Source of the DNA: Larix sibirica
Lineage: Eukaryota > Streptophyta > Pinopsida > Pinales > Pinaceae
Assembly: GCA_004151065.3 (NCBI GenBank)
Contig: NWUY0304222935.1
Location: forward strand, 1,575-59,003
Direction of reading: 5' to 3'
DNA: 57,429 nt
Numbering within the stretch: the stretch's first letter is position 1; every line of letters begins with the position of its first letter. The notes beneath the pieces are model-generated. The model did not search any database and was not told where the DNA came from. It was given only the letters and a program-made list of their open reading frames with translations. Shown piece after piece: positions 1 to 9,194 of the stretch. The position numbers and the translations under genes are program-made.

Positions 1-282
1 TAATGATGATAGAAAGGGTTGAACTGGCTCAATACCAGGATAGGAGGTTTAATAAATTGGGTCTATATCTCAGCGCTATCAGTTCAAAATATATCAAATC
101 TAAAGTTCACACGAAGGTGAATAAATATATAACGCCATGTTGTATATGCATCTTGGTTTATAGATAGGGTATCAACCGGGAGATATTGCTAAATAGAACC
201 AGCAAACACGGCTTCCCTGTTCGTTTGTCCAAATGCTCCTCTTTGATAGGCCCTATTTTATAGGCCGCCCTATTTGTGAGGC
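1..282. other. No gene recognised
   Basis: Mixed-composition DNA without a coding frame or RNA gene that I can identify. A 13-base word (CGGGAGATATTGC, about 177-189) recurs near 8.73 kb, so even this edge belongs to the dispersed short-repeat background. Confidence 0.55.
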
Positions 283-289
283 GTTCCCT

Positions 290-505
290 ATGTGATTGGC
301 TATTGGCTGCTATGCTCCTCTGGAATGACCCCTGGCAATGACTCGACTGGCAATGACCTTATTGCAATGATTGACTATGATTGGCGGAAACAAAATACAT
401 GGCTCAATATATCCTCTGGTGGGAATGGGGAACTTCTTTTTATCTATAATCACACGCCACCTTTTGTTAGGGAATTTTCCATTTTGACAAGGCCCGTAAT
501 GGGGG
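290..505 (+). repeat. Degenerate CTGGNAATGACC repeat patch
   Basis: The words CTGGAATGACC, CTGGCAATGACTCGA and CTGGCAATGACC follow each other at 12-20 base spacing from about 318. CTCTGGAATGACC at 318-330 reappears exactly on the minus strand at 6175-6187. The wording also matches the units of the larger three-base-periodic islands near 18.5 and 44.5 kb (CTGGAAATGATCCTGGAAC). A 72-codon open frame through the patch has no recognisable product and is probably a by-product of the repeat. Confidence 0.55.
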
Positions 506-530
506 AATGAATCAGCTCAAAGCCAAATTA

Positions 531-1350
531 ATGTGTCTCAATTGTCCCGCTCCCTATCTTTGTATTAAGGCCCCTTATGATACACCACGTTTTCATTTTC
601 AAATTAAGTAATCTATTGGGTGGGTGGCTGGCATAGTCCGATAGGTCTTGCCCCTCATACGCCACCTTTGCACTCTGTAATTTACCAGTTCTCTGCGGTG
701 GAAAACTGAGGAATGGGCGGGGTTGAGATATTGGGTAAGAGGGCGTGCACTCACTTAACCTTACGGGCGATAGAGGCGTTCCTCCACAAATGTATACTAC
801 TTTTTCATGTTCTTTATTTTCAATAAGAAATGATGGAGAAAACTTGTTTCTGCCTAGTCTTTAGGCAAGCGATCCTTCATTTTATTCTAAAAAATTTTGA
901 TTACCAATTCCAAATAACGGACCAATAAGAGATACAGACCGAGCTCATAAACGGGATTCCTATAATTGGCTCATAGGCATATGCTCATATAACGGGTTCA
1001 TAAATAATAGGAAGGAGATATATACTGGCCTTCCTATAGAGAGATAGCACGACTCCTAAGGTTTTACGGATGAAATTCTCTATTCCAAAAGTACATGGAT
1101 TTATCTGACATTACGGGCATGGATTACTCATATGCGGGTAGGCAGGATATTGACCTTCCCAATCGATGCAGGTAGGCGGTCTAACGGACGCGGGCAACAG
1201 AGTTCATATTCAGCGGAGGACGCTGCAATAAACTTATTTGATTGAGTAGTCACTTGATTGCAGCTCATATCCCCATTCCCCATCTCACATACCGATCAAC
1301 TAACCTTATCACGGCCCCTTCATTCACAATGAGGGGTATTGTCTATATGA
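531..1350. other. No gene recognised
   Basis: Low-content stretch with stops in every frame. I see no tRNA T-arm, rRNA block, intron domain V or known protein remnant. Confidence 0.55.
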
Positions 1351-1352
1351 GG

Positions 1353-1378
1353 TATAGGGTTTAAGTATAGGGTTTAAG
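1353..1378 (+). repeat. 13-bp tandem duplication
   Basis: TATAGGGTTTAAG occurs twice without a gap (1353-1365, 1366-1378). It is too short to be anything but a local slippage product. Confidence 0.85.
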
Positions 1379-1445
1379 TGGAGTTGTAAGGGGTTGGTGT
1401 CGTGGATCTGTAGGTCTGGCTGCTATGACTAGTTATCTGTATAGA

Positions 1446-1520
1446 TTCCCCGGTTAGGCTTCCTGATTAGATTTCCCGGCTAGGCCTCCTGGTTAGCCCT
1501 CCTCTTTTGGTTAGTCCTCA
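1446..1520 (+). repeat. Degenerate ~26-bp tandem repeat
   Basis: About three diverged units are present: TTCCCCGGTTAGGCTTCCTG, then TTTCCCGGCTAGGCCTCCTG, then a pyrimidine-rich unit ending TTTTGGTTAGTCCTC. Each carries the word GGYTAGNCYTCCT. The units differ by point changes and small indels, so this is an old array. Confidence 0.7.
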
Positions 1521-1525
1521 TTCGT

Positions 1526-2930
1526 CCGTCCGTGGTAACCCCTTTGTGTAAGACTTTCCTGTTTGCGCTCTTATCATAAATATTGTGCTTCACCTTGTTA
1601 TTCGACATGTACTTGGCTTTCTTCTTCCTCCTTATCGGCGACTACCTCCATCCACTAATTGGCGACCACCTCCTGTACTCCTTTCCTAGCGTGAAATTGT
1701 CTGGTGCATGATCCTAAGGTGCCGTTGTAAGTAACAAATCATGTATAAAATAAAGGTATGAACTCCTGTTCCGTAGCAGTAAGTCAGGTGCCGCCACCTG
1801 CCTGATTGGAAGGAAGGAATCCTTTCCTTAAATGTACTCAATCAACAGCTATTTGCTTACATAAAAATGTGACTTATGTACCCAAAATGGGATCTCCTCG
1901 GAGAGAGGAAGGAGTCATGCATGCTTAGAGGGATAAATAACAGGAGAAGTTGTAACACCTGCTGAAAAGGTGCGGGAGCCTTTGGAAAAAAGTATCTAGA
2001 ATAGAAGGAAATGCAGACTTTCGGGTGATGCTGCTCTGTGGTGTGGTGGTTGCGTAAGGAGCTGGTTGTTGTGTTTGTGGGTGGAGATTTTGTGGCTTTT
2101 GAGCCGGCCGATGATCTCAACTTATGGTCATCCGATGGGAAACGAACCTATTATAACAAGTGGTAGCGCTAACTTCAACTAAGCAGGACCAGCACAAAAG
2201 TCCCGCCTCTCATAGATAAAATTCTAGAAATGGCATTATAATAACAGTTTATTTCCCCGGAAGCTGTAGAACAAATGGCTGTCGGCTGTGGGATAAAGTA
2301 ACCAGCCAAAATAGAATAGAGCTAGCCTATATACCGGGTAGTGATTACACCAGCGCTTCATAAAACCAGCCCTTTATTAGAATTCCTTCCTGTGCCTACC
2401 GACAGGCAGCTGTCTACGCTGTACCAGCCATCAAGTCATAAACGCAGGGCAAGCATTCATTCAAGGGGTAAGTAATAAGGTCGAGTGAAGAAGCAGTAAG
2501 GGTGTTTAAGTAGGTGGAAAAGGTCTAAGAAGGTGGTGTGATGGAGTGATTTCGTAAAGCGTTTTGATTGATCGATCAATTTCTTGTTCGGCGTGGATTT
2601 TAGTGCGGGTGTGTGCGGTGTTCCTTATGTGCAGTGCTGTCGAGGGAAGGTTATGGCCAAGGGGTCGTCTGAGGGAAAGTAAAGGTTTAGTCGAAAATCC
2701 TCCATCAAGCGCTTCGTTGGAAGGTTCAATAAAGAAAAGGGAGAGTCCAGCAGTTATTCGGCGGAAGGCTTTAAAGATATAAGGTAGCCTGGTGGATCCA
2801 ACAGCATCTGACACAATGGGTGGGGTAACTTTTGGGTCTGAAGCTCCAACTGCATATTCCTCTCCGATAGATCTGCCTCTCCAACCAAAGCTCCCACAGA
2901 ATAATGAGTTGTCAGCATAATATCTGCATC
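1526..2930. other. No gene recognised; small overlapping ORFs
   Basis: The stretch contains minus frames of 87 and 102 codons (1857-2120, 2506-2814) and a plus frame of 72 codons (2564-2782). None shows a domain, a hydrophobic segment pattern or similarity that I recognise. The last two overlap on opposite strands, which suggests chance frames. Confidence 0.55.
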
Positions 2931-2934
2931 TCTA

Positions 2935-3620
2935 TAGTAGTTCTGTCTCTACAGCTTAAGACGGTATTCACTCCACGGACCTAGATGGACTAATATAGAG
3001 TTTATTTAGTGATGGACCAAGATAGTATCTTTAGGCTTGTTTCCCACAGGACAAGGCTAAGACTATTCAATAGGGCAACTCTACAGCTGATGATCTTCCA
3101 CTACAACGGAGACTCTATTAAGGCGTGTTGTTTCTCTGCTGCTTGGATCAAGAAGAAAAAAAGCATGTGTCTTAGGGCTTACTCTGTACAAACTGTAGGT
3201 CTTGTTTCTTAAGGCTTTCACTCTTCTATGGAACTTAGTGCTGCATGGACTAAGATAGTATCTTTGGGACTAACTGTTTTGACTAAGCTAGTCTTTTTAT
3301 ACTAGTTTTCAATAAGATCTTTACACTATTTTCCAATTATATCTTACTCTCCGAAGCTCCAACAGACTGGGTCAGTTCACACTGGTTAGTTCACCGGCTT
3401 AAGGCATTGGACTAATTAGAATCAATCTCGGAATCAATGATTATACATTTGATACTATGGTGGCATATATACGTTATACTGGCATAGAGAAGTTTTCACT
3501 CCGCATGAGTAGTTCTATCTCTAAAGCTTAAGACTCCACATGGACGAGACTCTCTTAAGGCGAGTTTCTATGGACCAACAAGGCAAGAACTTTTATATTA
3601 AGGACCACCTTGCCCTCCCT
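2935..3620 (+). repeat. Diverged repeat region, GGACYAAGATAGTATCTTT units
   Basis: GGACCAAGATAGTATCTTTA (from ~3013) and GGACTAAGATAGTATCTTTG (~3248) are clear copies. ATGGACTAATATAGAGTTT (~2987) and GACTAAGCTAGTCTTTTTA (~3284) are weaker ones. A second shared block, GAGACTCTATTAAGGCG (~3111) and GAGACTCTCTTAAGGCG (~3545), shows that a longer unit of several hundred bases was duplicated and eroded. GGACTAAGCTTGTATCTTAA near 12.12 kb is a distant relative. Confidence 0.65.
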
Positions 3621-3651
3621 TTGGTCAAGCAAGCCTTTCCTATTGAGAGAG

Positions 3652-4140
3652 TAAATTCAGTACATAAAGGTGGCATGTATCTGGATCACAAGATTAGCCT
3701 AACCCTCTTAATGGTAATTTAAGTAACAAACATAAAAGCAATCACATAAGTTGTCGCGTGATGGGCGGTCGTTTACAGGCTCGTAAGGTAGCACCAGTTG
3801 TCATTAGTTGGGCTAGTTCCGTTGTGATTGGAGTTAGTTGAAGTAGTGTTTGGTTCTTTATTGGGTGGGCAGGTTGGTGTGGGCATATGTACTTTTTTGT
3901 ATATGCTGGTGTGAGCAAAGCAGGCCCCCGAGCAGTGTTTCCGGCTGGGCCCCTGTTAGTTTGTTTGCAGAGTAGGCCCAGGTGGTGGATTAGTACTGGT
4001 TTCCATAGGCCCATGGCTCTCTCTTGGCCAGATGGGAGTGTGGTGTTACTGGTGGGACTGGACCGGTGGGACAGGTGTGAAGGGACTGGTAATTCTAGAC
4101 AGTTGGACTTTACTTAAGGCTAAAGGCTGAACCGCTCTCC
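3652..4140. other. No gene recognised
   Basis: Overlapping opposite-strand frames of 90 codons (3742-4014, minus) and 76 codons (3887-4117, plus) carry no recognisable domain. GT-rich on the plus strand. Confidence 0.5.
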
Positions 4141-4149
4141 GGGCGGCTT

Positions 4150-4280
4150 CACCCAACTGGGCTTTCTTTAATCAATCAAGCCAATAAATCCAATCCATCT
4201 ATAAATCACTTGGATAAACTCCCCCCCCCATCCAGCAAGCTTCCAAGCTCCAGCTTATCTCCCAACTCCTAAACATCTTT
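4150..4280 (+). repeat. Diverged repeat, copy 1 (partner 4.79-4.95 kb)
   Basis: The run AATCAATCAAGCCAATAAAT, then CCATCCAGCAAGC, then CTCCAGCTTATCTCCCAACT, then CCTAAACAT is matched in order in the partner: AATCAATCCAATAAATTAAG, CCATCCAGCTCCAGCT, ATCCAACTCCTAAACAT. Order is preserved while spacing changes, so this is an old duplication with indels. Confidence 0.65.
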
Positions 4281-4599
4281 TTTTCCTTTCCTAAGCTCCC
4301 CTCCCAAATCAAATTGTAAATAAACATATTAAAGCTATGTTTTATATTAGCATTTAGCGGGTATGCTCTATTAATGGTGATTTAGTATAGGAGTGAGGTT
4401 TTGGGAGTGAGGTTGCGATCCTAGTGCTCTCCTGGTGGTATTGGGTTGTTGGGGCCCCCGTGAGGGATAAACAAGCTGTGTTTGTTCCGTAGTGTGCAGT
4501 TTTCATTTCTCATTTCTTCCCCAGGAAGGTAGAAACAAGCAAGTGTTCCATTAAGTGATCCCCAGTGCAATGTGTGTTGGTGGGCAGGGCTTAAGGGTA

Positions 4600-4760
4600 A
4601 TGGGGCCATTGGTTCCCAGTGATTCCATTCGTTGTTAGGAACAACATGGGGAACATTATATATATCATTCGGTTCATTTCCAAGCCAGTAAAACAATATT
4701 GGCAGGTAGGGACTGTGCATCAGTTAAACTGCATCAGGTTCCACCGGGCCTTCGGTTCAC
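4600..4760 (+). repeat. Dispersed GTAGGKNNAACTGTGG-family repeat (partner 30.5 kb)
   Basis: CATTCGTTGTTAGGAACAAC followed by ATGGGGAACATTATAT corresponds to CATTCGTTGTTGGTAACATC followed by ATGGGAAACATAATAT at 30,544. Both are followed by GCAGGTAGG/AGCGGTTAGG-type words and then by ACTGCATCAGGTTCCAC or GACTTGAGGTT. This family also occurs at 6.8-7.35, 21.7, 23.0 and 30.5-30.9 kb. Confidence 0.65.
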
Positions 4761-4789
4761 TACTACCTCCTTCCCCCGCATTTATCTGT

Positions 4790-4950
4790 TGGCTGTCAAT
4801 CCATCAAATCAATCCAATAAATTAAGCAAGTCGTTGTTTCATCTCCCAGCCTGGTTATTATACCAGCCAACCAACTGGCCCGAAAGCTCACCCGCCATCC
4901 AGCTCCAGCTCTCTATCCAACTCCTAAACATTGATCGGCTGGCTCTGAAT
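4790..4950 (+). repeat. Diverged repeat, copy 2 (partner 4.15-4.28 kb)
   Basis: Second copy of the AATCCAATAAAT / CCATCCAGC / CTCCAGCT / CCAACTCCTAAACAT sequence. A 134-codon plus frame (4699-5103) and a 90-codon minus frame (4839-5111) cross it on opposite strands. Neither has a recognisable product, and I treat both as repeat by-products. Confidence 0.6.
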
Positions 4951-5103
4951 CCTAATCCTCCAGCTCCTTCTTCCGTCCAACTAACTCCTTCCGGTCCGGT
5001 GAACCACCTCCCCAAAAAATCCATCCATATATCCAGCAAGCTCGAACAAGCCCTGGTTCTGATCCCAGCCAGATTGGACCAGCTTCGTCGGGTGATTTTG
5101 TAA

Positions 5104-6125
5104 AGCCTCAAACATAAAGGCGCTCAACCAAAAAGCAAATGAAAGCGCATCCATTCCGCCTGGTCGTAGTTAAATGGGATGATTCCGCAAACAAAGCATC
5201 ACTTTCAAGTTAAGTTTAGTATTATTTTAGGTTCAAAAAGATAGTTTCCGTAGAGCTAAAATGGGCAGATAATTTCTTTATTGCCCTGTAATCTATTTAT
5301 TTTAGCTCTATATATTTTGTTGGTTATTCCCCCTAAGTTATATAAATCCAATATATAAGTAGATCATCGGTGTATATACTCGCTGCAGTGTAGGCAACGT
5401 GTGACCTGTATGTGTCACGAGATAGATGCATGTGTTGTGCTGACGGGTGAACGATTTGAGACTAGTACATTGTCGAGAACTGGGGCTTTAAAGTGAACAG
5501 CATATGTAACTGGGCTTGATGGAAACAGTGGCTTTCGGTGTGGCATTGTTTCACTTTGGGAAAATGGGTGTGTGTATGCGTGGACAGGTGAACTTTTTTT
5601 ATTGCCAGGAACCACCCCAAAAAACGAAACTTGCTTTGGGAGGAATGGGCTTAGACTCTAGTTTCGCTAAACTCGCCGCCTAAGCGCTTATACTGCTGCT
5701 ACCTGCCTGATGAGAATAAATAACCTGACATGCCATAATATTTAGTTGGCTGCTGAAGCAATTTATTTCAATTAGTAACTTTATGAACTGCTTAAACCTA
5801 TTGGTTGAGGAGTTTGCAAAAGAGCTTAAGCTGGAGGAGTCGCTATACCAGAGCCACAAGCACACCACCAGAAAGGGGCTACACGAGTCATTCAACTTAA
5901 GCCTAACCAAGCCCACCAGAAGCCTTAAGCCTATCATACCAAACGCACCAAACTAGCATACCAAACACATTGATATACTAGATGTTGTTACTTATGTTTA
6001 TTCTGTGAGGAGCTGAGATAGTCCAATCGATGTTGAATAATGAGTATTTTTAGGATTAGGCCCACCGGAATTAGTCCACCGAGAAATGAGGAAGGAAGAG
6101 GAGCTGGATTATTTTGATTCTGCCC
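5104..6125. other. No gene recognised
   Basis: Small frames only. Near 5870-5960 the words AAGCCTAACCAAGCCCACC and two copies of CATACCAAAC suggest a further eroded repeat, too weak to delimit. Confidence 0.5.
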
Positions 6126-6292
6126 ACTCTGCTGGGAGTCCACTGCCATAGGGTCCAATAGGCCCGCGACGGCCGGTCATTCCAGAGAGTCATGGCCCAG
6201 TAAGTGCCCATCATTGACAGCCAGAAGGTCACATAGCCGCCCATCAGTGCCAACCGGTCATTTAAGAGGGTCAAATAGTTCATCATAGACAT
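6126..6292 (-). repeat. Degenerate TGACCNNCTGGC repeat patch, minus strand
   Basis: On the minus strand the words TTTGACCCTCTTAAATGACC, GGTTGGCACTGATGG, TGTGACCTTCTGGCTGTCAA and CTCTGGAATGACCGG follow each other. The last shares 13 exact bases with the patch at 318-330. A 73-codon minus frame (6071-6292), rich in Leu, Met and Trp, results from the repetition. No membrane protein family is recognised. Confidence 0.5.
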
Positions 6293-6702
6293 AAGGTCTT
6301 TGCTAGAAGGGCATTGCCAATCTTTGGAAGAAGGTACTTTTAGATCAATGTAAGCCGGTCATAGCTGGGCTTGCCTACTCCACTTGGCTTTGATACTCGG
6401 CTGCTCAATTGGTCGGCTACTCAGATGGGCTGGGATGGTAACAGTCTCAGTATCAGTGGTCCGGCCGAGAGTTTCTCCAGGTGTTTATGTATTTTATGCA
6501 AGGGTTCCATAACTTGATGAGTTGTAATTCACTTGATGCCGCTATTCAACTTGGATACTAAGAAGCTTGGATCTCGGTTCTATAAAACATCCTAAGTTAC
6601 TTTATTTATCATTATACTTTCAAGTTATATATATATATTATGAGTATATTATATTTCAATTTTAGAGGGTACAATCATAAATTAAGAGTAAGAGAGCCTA
6701 AA

Positions 6703-6718
6703 GCGTAATTACATATAT
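6703..6718 (+). repeat. GCRTAATTACATATATA motif, copy 1
   Basis: GCGTAATTACATATAT recurs three times at 39.09-39.40 kb. It resembles no promoter consensus that I can name with confidence. Confidence 0.6.
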
Positions 6719-6780
6719 TATAATTATATATTTGTATAATATGAGATTCTTTTATCCAGTTCCTTCTCGATAAAGATGCA

Positions 6781-7345
6781 TTCCTTACAGGTCGATATCA
6801 GGCAAGCAGCGAGTTCGATCGATCAATACACTGTGTTTTAGGTATTGTCACTGTTTAACAATGGGATACTTGAGTGAATGACGAGACTGTATAACGAAGG
6901 GTGCAACGGGTGGGCAGTTTATATTGGTGAAAAGTTTTAGTAGGTAAATATAAGATCAGGAGGTCAAAAGAGGTAAGACAAGCAGCGAGTGAAATTGATT
7001 CGCGGGTAGGTGGAACTGTGTCCTTGAAGAATTGAACAGTGGGCTTTAGGTTAACGTCCCCCCTAGTTATTGGTGGTTTGTTTATCCAGGTCTCAAGGGA
7101 GAGAGACTATCAATATAAGAGCCTCAGGAGGTCGATCTCTTAGTAAAGCATGTAGCAAGATCGCAACGGGTAGCAATATATCCACAGGTAGCAATATATT
7201 AATTCGCAGGTAGGTGGAACTGTGGACTCCACACAGTGTGTTCATTGTTGGAAACTGTGTGGAGGATTCACTGTGATCTGTTGGTAACTACTGGGTGTGA
7301 TAAATGTAAGTTTACTGGGGCTTGAGGTTAACTGCATCAGGTTTC
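6781..7345 (+). repeat. Three-unit degenerate repeat cluster
   Basis: Three successive units start at about 6788, 6961 and 7126. Each has AGGTCRANNTC/AGGTCAAAAGA, then a CAAGCAGCGAG-like word, then GATTCGCGGGTAGGTGGAAC or ATTCGCAGGTAGGTGGAAC followed by TGTG. They are followed by the GGACTTGAGGTTAAC / TTCACTGTGG words that define this family elsewhere (4.6, 21.7, 23.0, 30.5-30.9 kb). Units are 100-180 bases apart with heavy point and indel divergence. Confidence 0.65.
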
Positions 7346-7349
7346 ACTG

Positions 7350-7740
7350 TAGGCTGTCGTTCACAGCGGGATGCATGCGTGAAGCGTTACAGGGGTTGTT
7401 CAGGGGGAACCGGTATCCGGGGCTGAGGTGAGGTAAGATTAGATGAGACGTGTGGAGGGGAGGGGGTCCAATTCTTTGGTGGTATCCAGTTTCGGATTCT
7501 TACTCTCTTGGCTCTGTGCATCCCGTGTGCGTGCGTGGCTCCGGGAGAGCCACTATAATCCGAACATAAAGGTCATTGTTTAGTTTTTCCAGTCTATCAA
7601 ACCTTCCTTCGCCAAATTATTTGATCAATATTTGTTTTTCCCGAGGTCGGAAGTCAAATTATCCTTCTGGGTTCAATAACGAAGTTTTGTGAGGCAGCAG
7701 TTCAAGTCAAAATAAACAGGTGGGGTTGGTAAAAGTAGGT
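7350..7740. other. No gene recognised
   Basis: GT-rich stretch without a supported coding or RNA signal. Confidence 0.5.
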
Positions 7741-7756
7741 CGCACTGAAGTGATTC

Positions 7757-7865
7757 TGTAGGCATATAAAGTTTATACAAATGCTATTGCTCTAAGTCCC
7801 GTCCGTCCTAAAAAAAAGAACTAAGTTGGAGGCATGGAGTGAGGTAGGTAGTTAAAGGTTGGTAG
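7757..7865 (+). repeat. Diverged repeat block (partner 16.03-16.12 kb)
   Basis: CTGTAGGCATATAAAGT opens both copies, followed in order by AATGCT, GTCC, ACTAAGTT, TGAGGTAG and AAAGGT. The copy here is about 20 bases longer. It lies 42 bases upstream of the 60-bp repeat, whereas the partner lies about 950 bases upstream of its own 60-bp copy. Confidence 0.75.
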
Positions 7866-7906
7866 CACAACTAAAGTAAGGTTCGGTAAGTAAAAGCATA
7901 AGTATG

Positions 7907-7966
7907 CCTTCCTTCCGATACTGACAGCTACTGAACGACCCATCAGGAACGAGCACCGCTAACAGA
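7907..7966 (+). repeat. 60-bp near-identical repeat, copy 1
   Basis: This matches 17076-17135 over 60 bases with one mismatch (position 7959, C against G). It is the best conserved repeat pair I found, in a window where most repeats are badly eroded, so the duplication or homogenisation is probably recent. Both copies lie in short minus frames (66 and 107 codons) in different contexts, so a coding role is unlikely. Confidence 0.9.
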
Positions 7967-9000
7967 GAGGAGCCAGGTACAAATATAGAGCACAGGCCGG
8001 GAATTAATGAACAGTTAGTAATCAATTGAGGTTGCTGAGGAGCGTTCATCAAGCTTGCTTCATATGGCGCTACTGATAAAGAAAGAGATAAATCATAGCT
8101 GGTGGAAGGAGTTTGCCCTAGTCGAGGTGCGTTGATTGATCAATATAACAAGTCCAACAATTACACCAGTCATAAGCCTTCAGCCTAGCAACTACAAGCC
8201 CACCCATTTGCCCCAGAGTAATGCAGTAGCGCAGCGGCCAGATGCGGGCGGGGGGTCATCTTCGGGAGATACAATTATATATAATAATGGGCCTCTATCT
8301 TTTAACACTGAAACGCAGTGCGTTATCCTCCTTCCTCTACACAGGGTGCTATTGTATAAAGTATTAAAGAATCTGTATCCGAATGGATTTGAATAGGGAA
8401 ACGATCAGAAGTGTATGTTTTATATGAAATAAATAAAGTTGAATGTGAGTATGGGAGGGAGATCATGCTAAGTTAATTCAAAGTGAGCGATGTAATTGAA
8501 TAAAAAGAATTAATGAGCGTATACACACACATTAGGCATGGATTTTATTCCTGAACTAGGCTATATTTATGGGTTCCCTATCCCTATGAAAGGCGGGTAT
8601 AACAGGCGGGATAAAAAAATACTACTTGCATACACTATACCTATTTGATACCTACACCTATAGATTGGCACCTACAAAAAACCCCAACCTATTTATATAC
8701 GTTAGAGATGCTTTTTTCCTAGTTGACACCAGACGGGAGATATTGCCCCCATCGTAGTTCATTCGTACACTTGCCCTGGGGAAACCACAGGATAACGGGG
8801 ACCCCCCCCCTTGCACATGCCGCTACAGTTTCCAACCCATTGACCTCTATCAAGCCAGTGCTCTTTGGGTAAATTAACTACTTAAAGGTAGCCTATATAT
8901 CGTTAGTGTCTACCCCCTTTAGTATACACAATTTGATCGGGGATGTAGAGGATTACTTTATGCTATGGAATATATATATCTTTCATTTTTCATTAAGAAA
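7967..9000. other. No gene recognised
   Basis: An 86-codon plus frame at 8136-8396 has no domain I know. 8530-9000 is AT-rich and contains C8/C9 and TA runs. Confidence 0.5.
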
Positions 9001-9004
9001 AAGA

Positions 9005-9190
9005 GCTATATGAGGCTCCTTAGTTGTACTCCTATCCTCGTAATCTTGTTGGAAGGCTCTGTGAAAGTTCTATTTAAGCTTCTTCTTAGTGGGACTCTTA
9101 TCTTTCCCGGAATATTCTTGTAAGCAAAGCTTGCTCTGTTAACTGGGTCTTCAATTTTCTCTTTAGGTTTTATGACTCCTTTCTTAATTG
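9005..9190 (-). repeat. AAGAGCCTTCC...GGAGTCC repeat family, minus strand
   Basis: Read on the minus strand, AGAGCCTTCCAACAAGATTA then CGAGGATAGGAGTACAACTA then AGGAGCC (9060 to 9005) lines up with the plus-strand unit at 16992-17045 (AGAGCCTTGCTTACC, ATTACGGGAAAGGAGTCC, AACTAAGGAGCC). A second minus unit lies at about 9135-9075 (TTCCGGGAAAGATAAGAGTC) and a weaker one at 9190-9140. Confidence 0.65.
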
Positions 9191-9194
9191 CCTG

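Noticed and set aside
4699-5103. 134-codon plus ORF
   Set aside because: It runs through the duplicated CCAATCC/CCAGC repeat and its Pro/Ser/Asn/Leu-rich product follows from that repeat. An opposite-strand frame is open as well.
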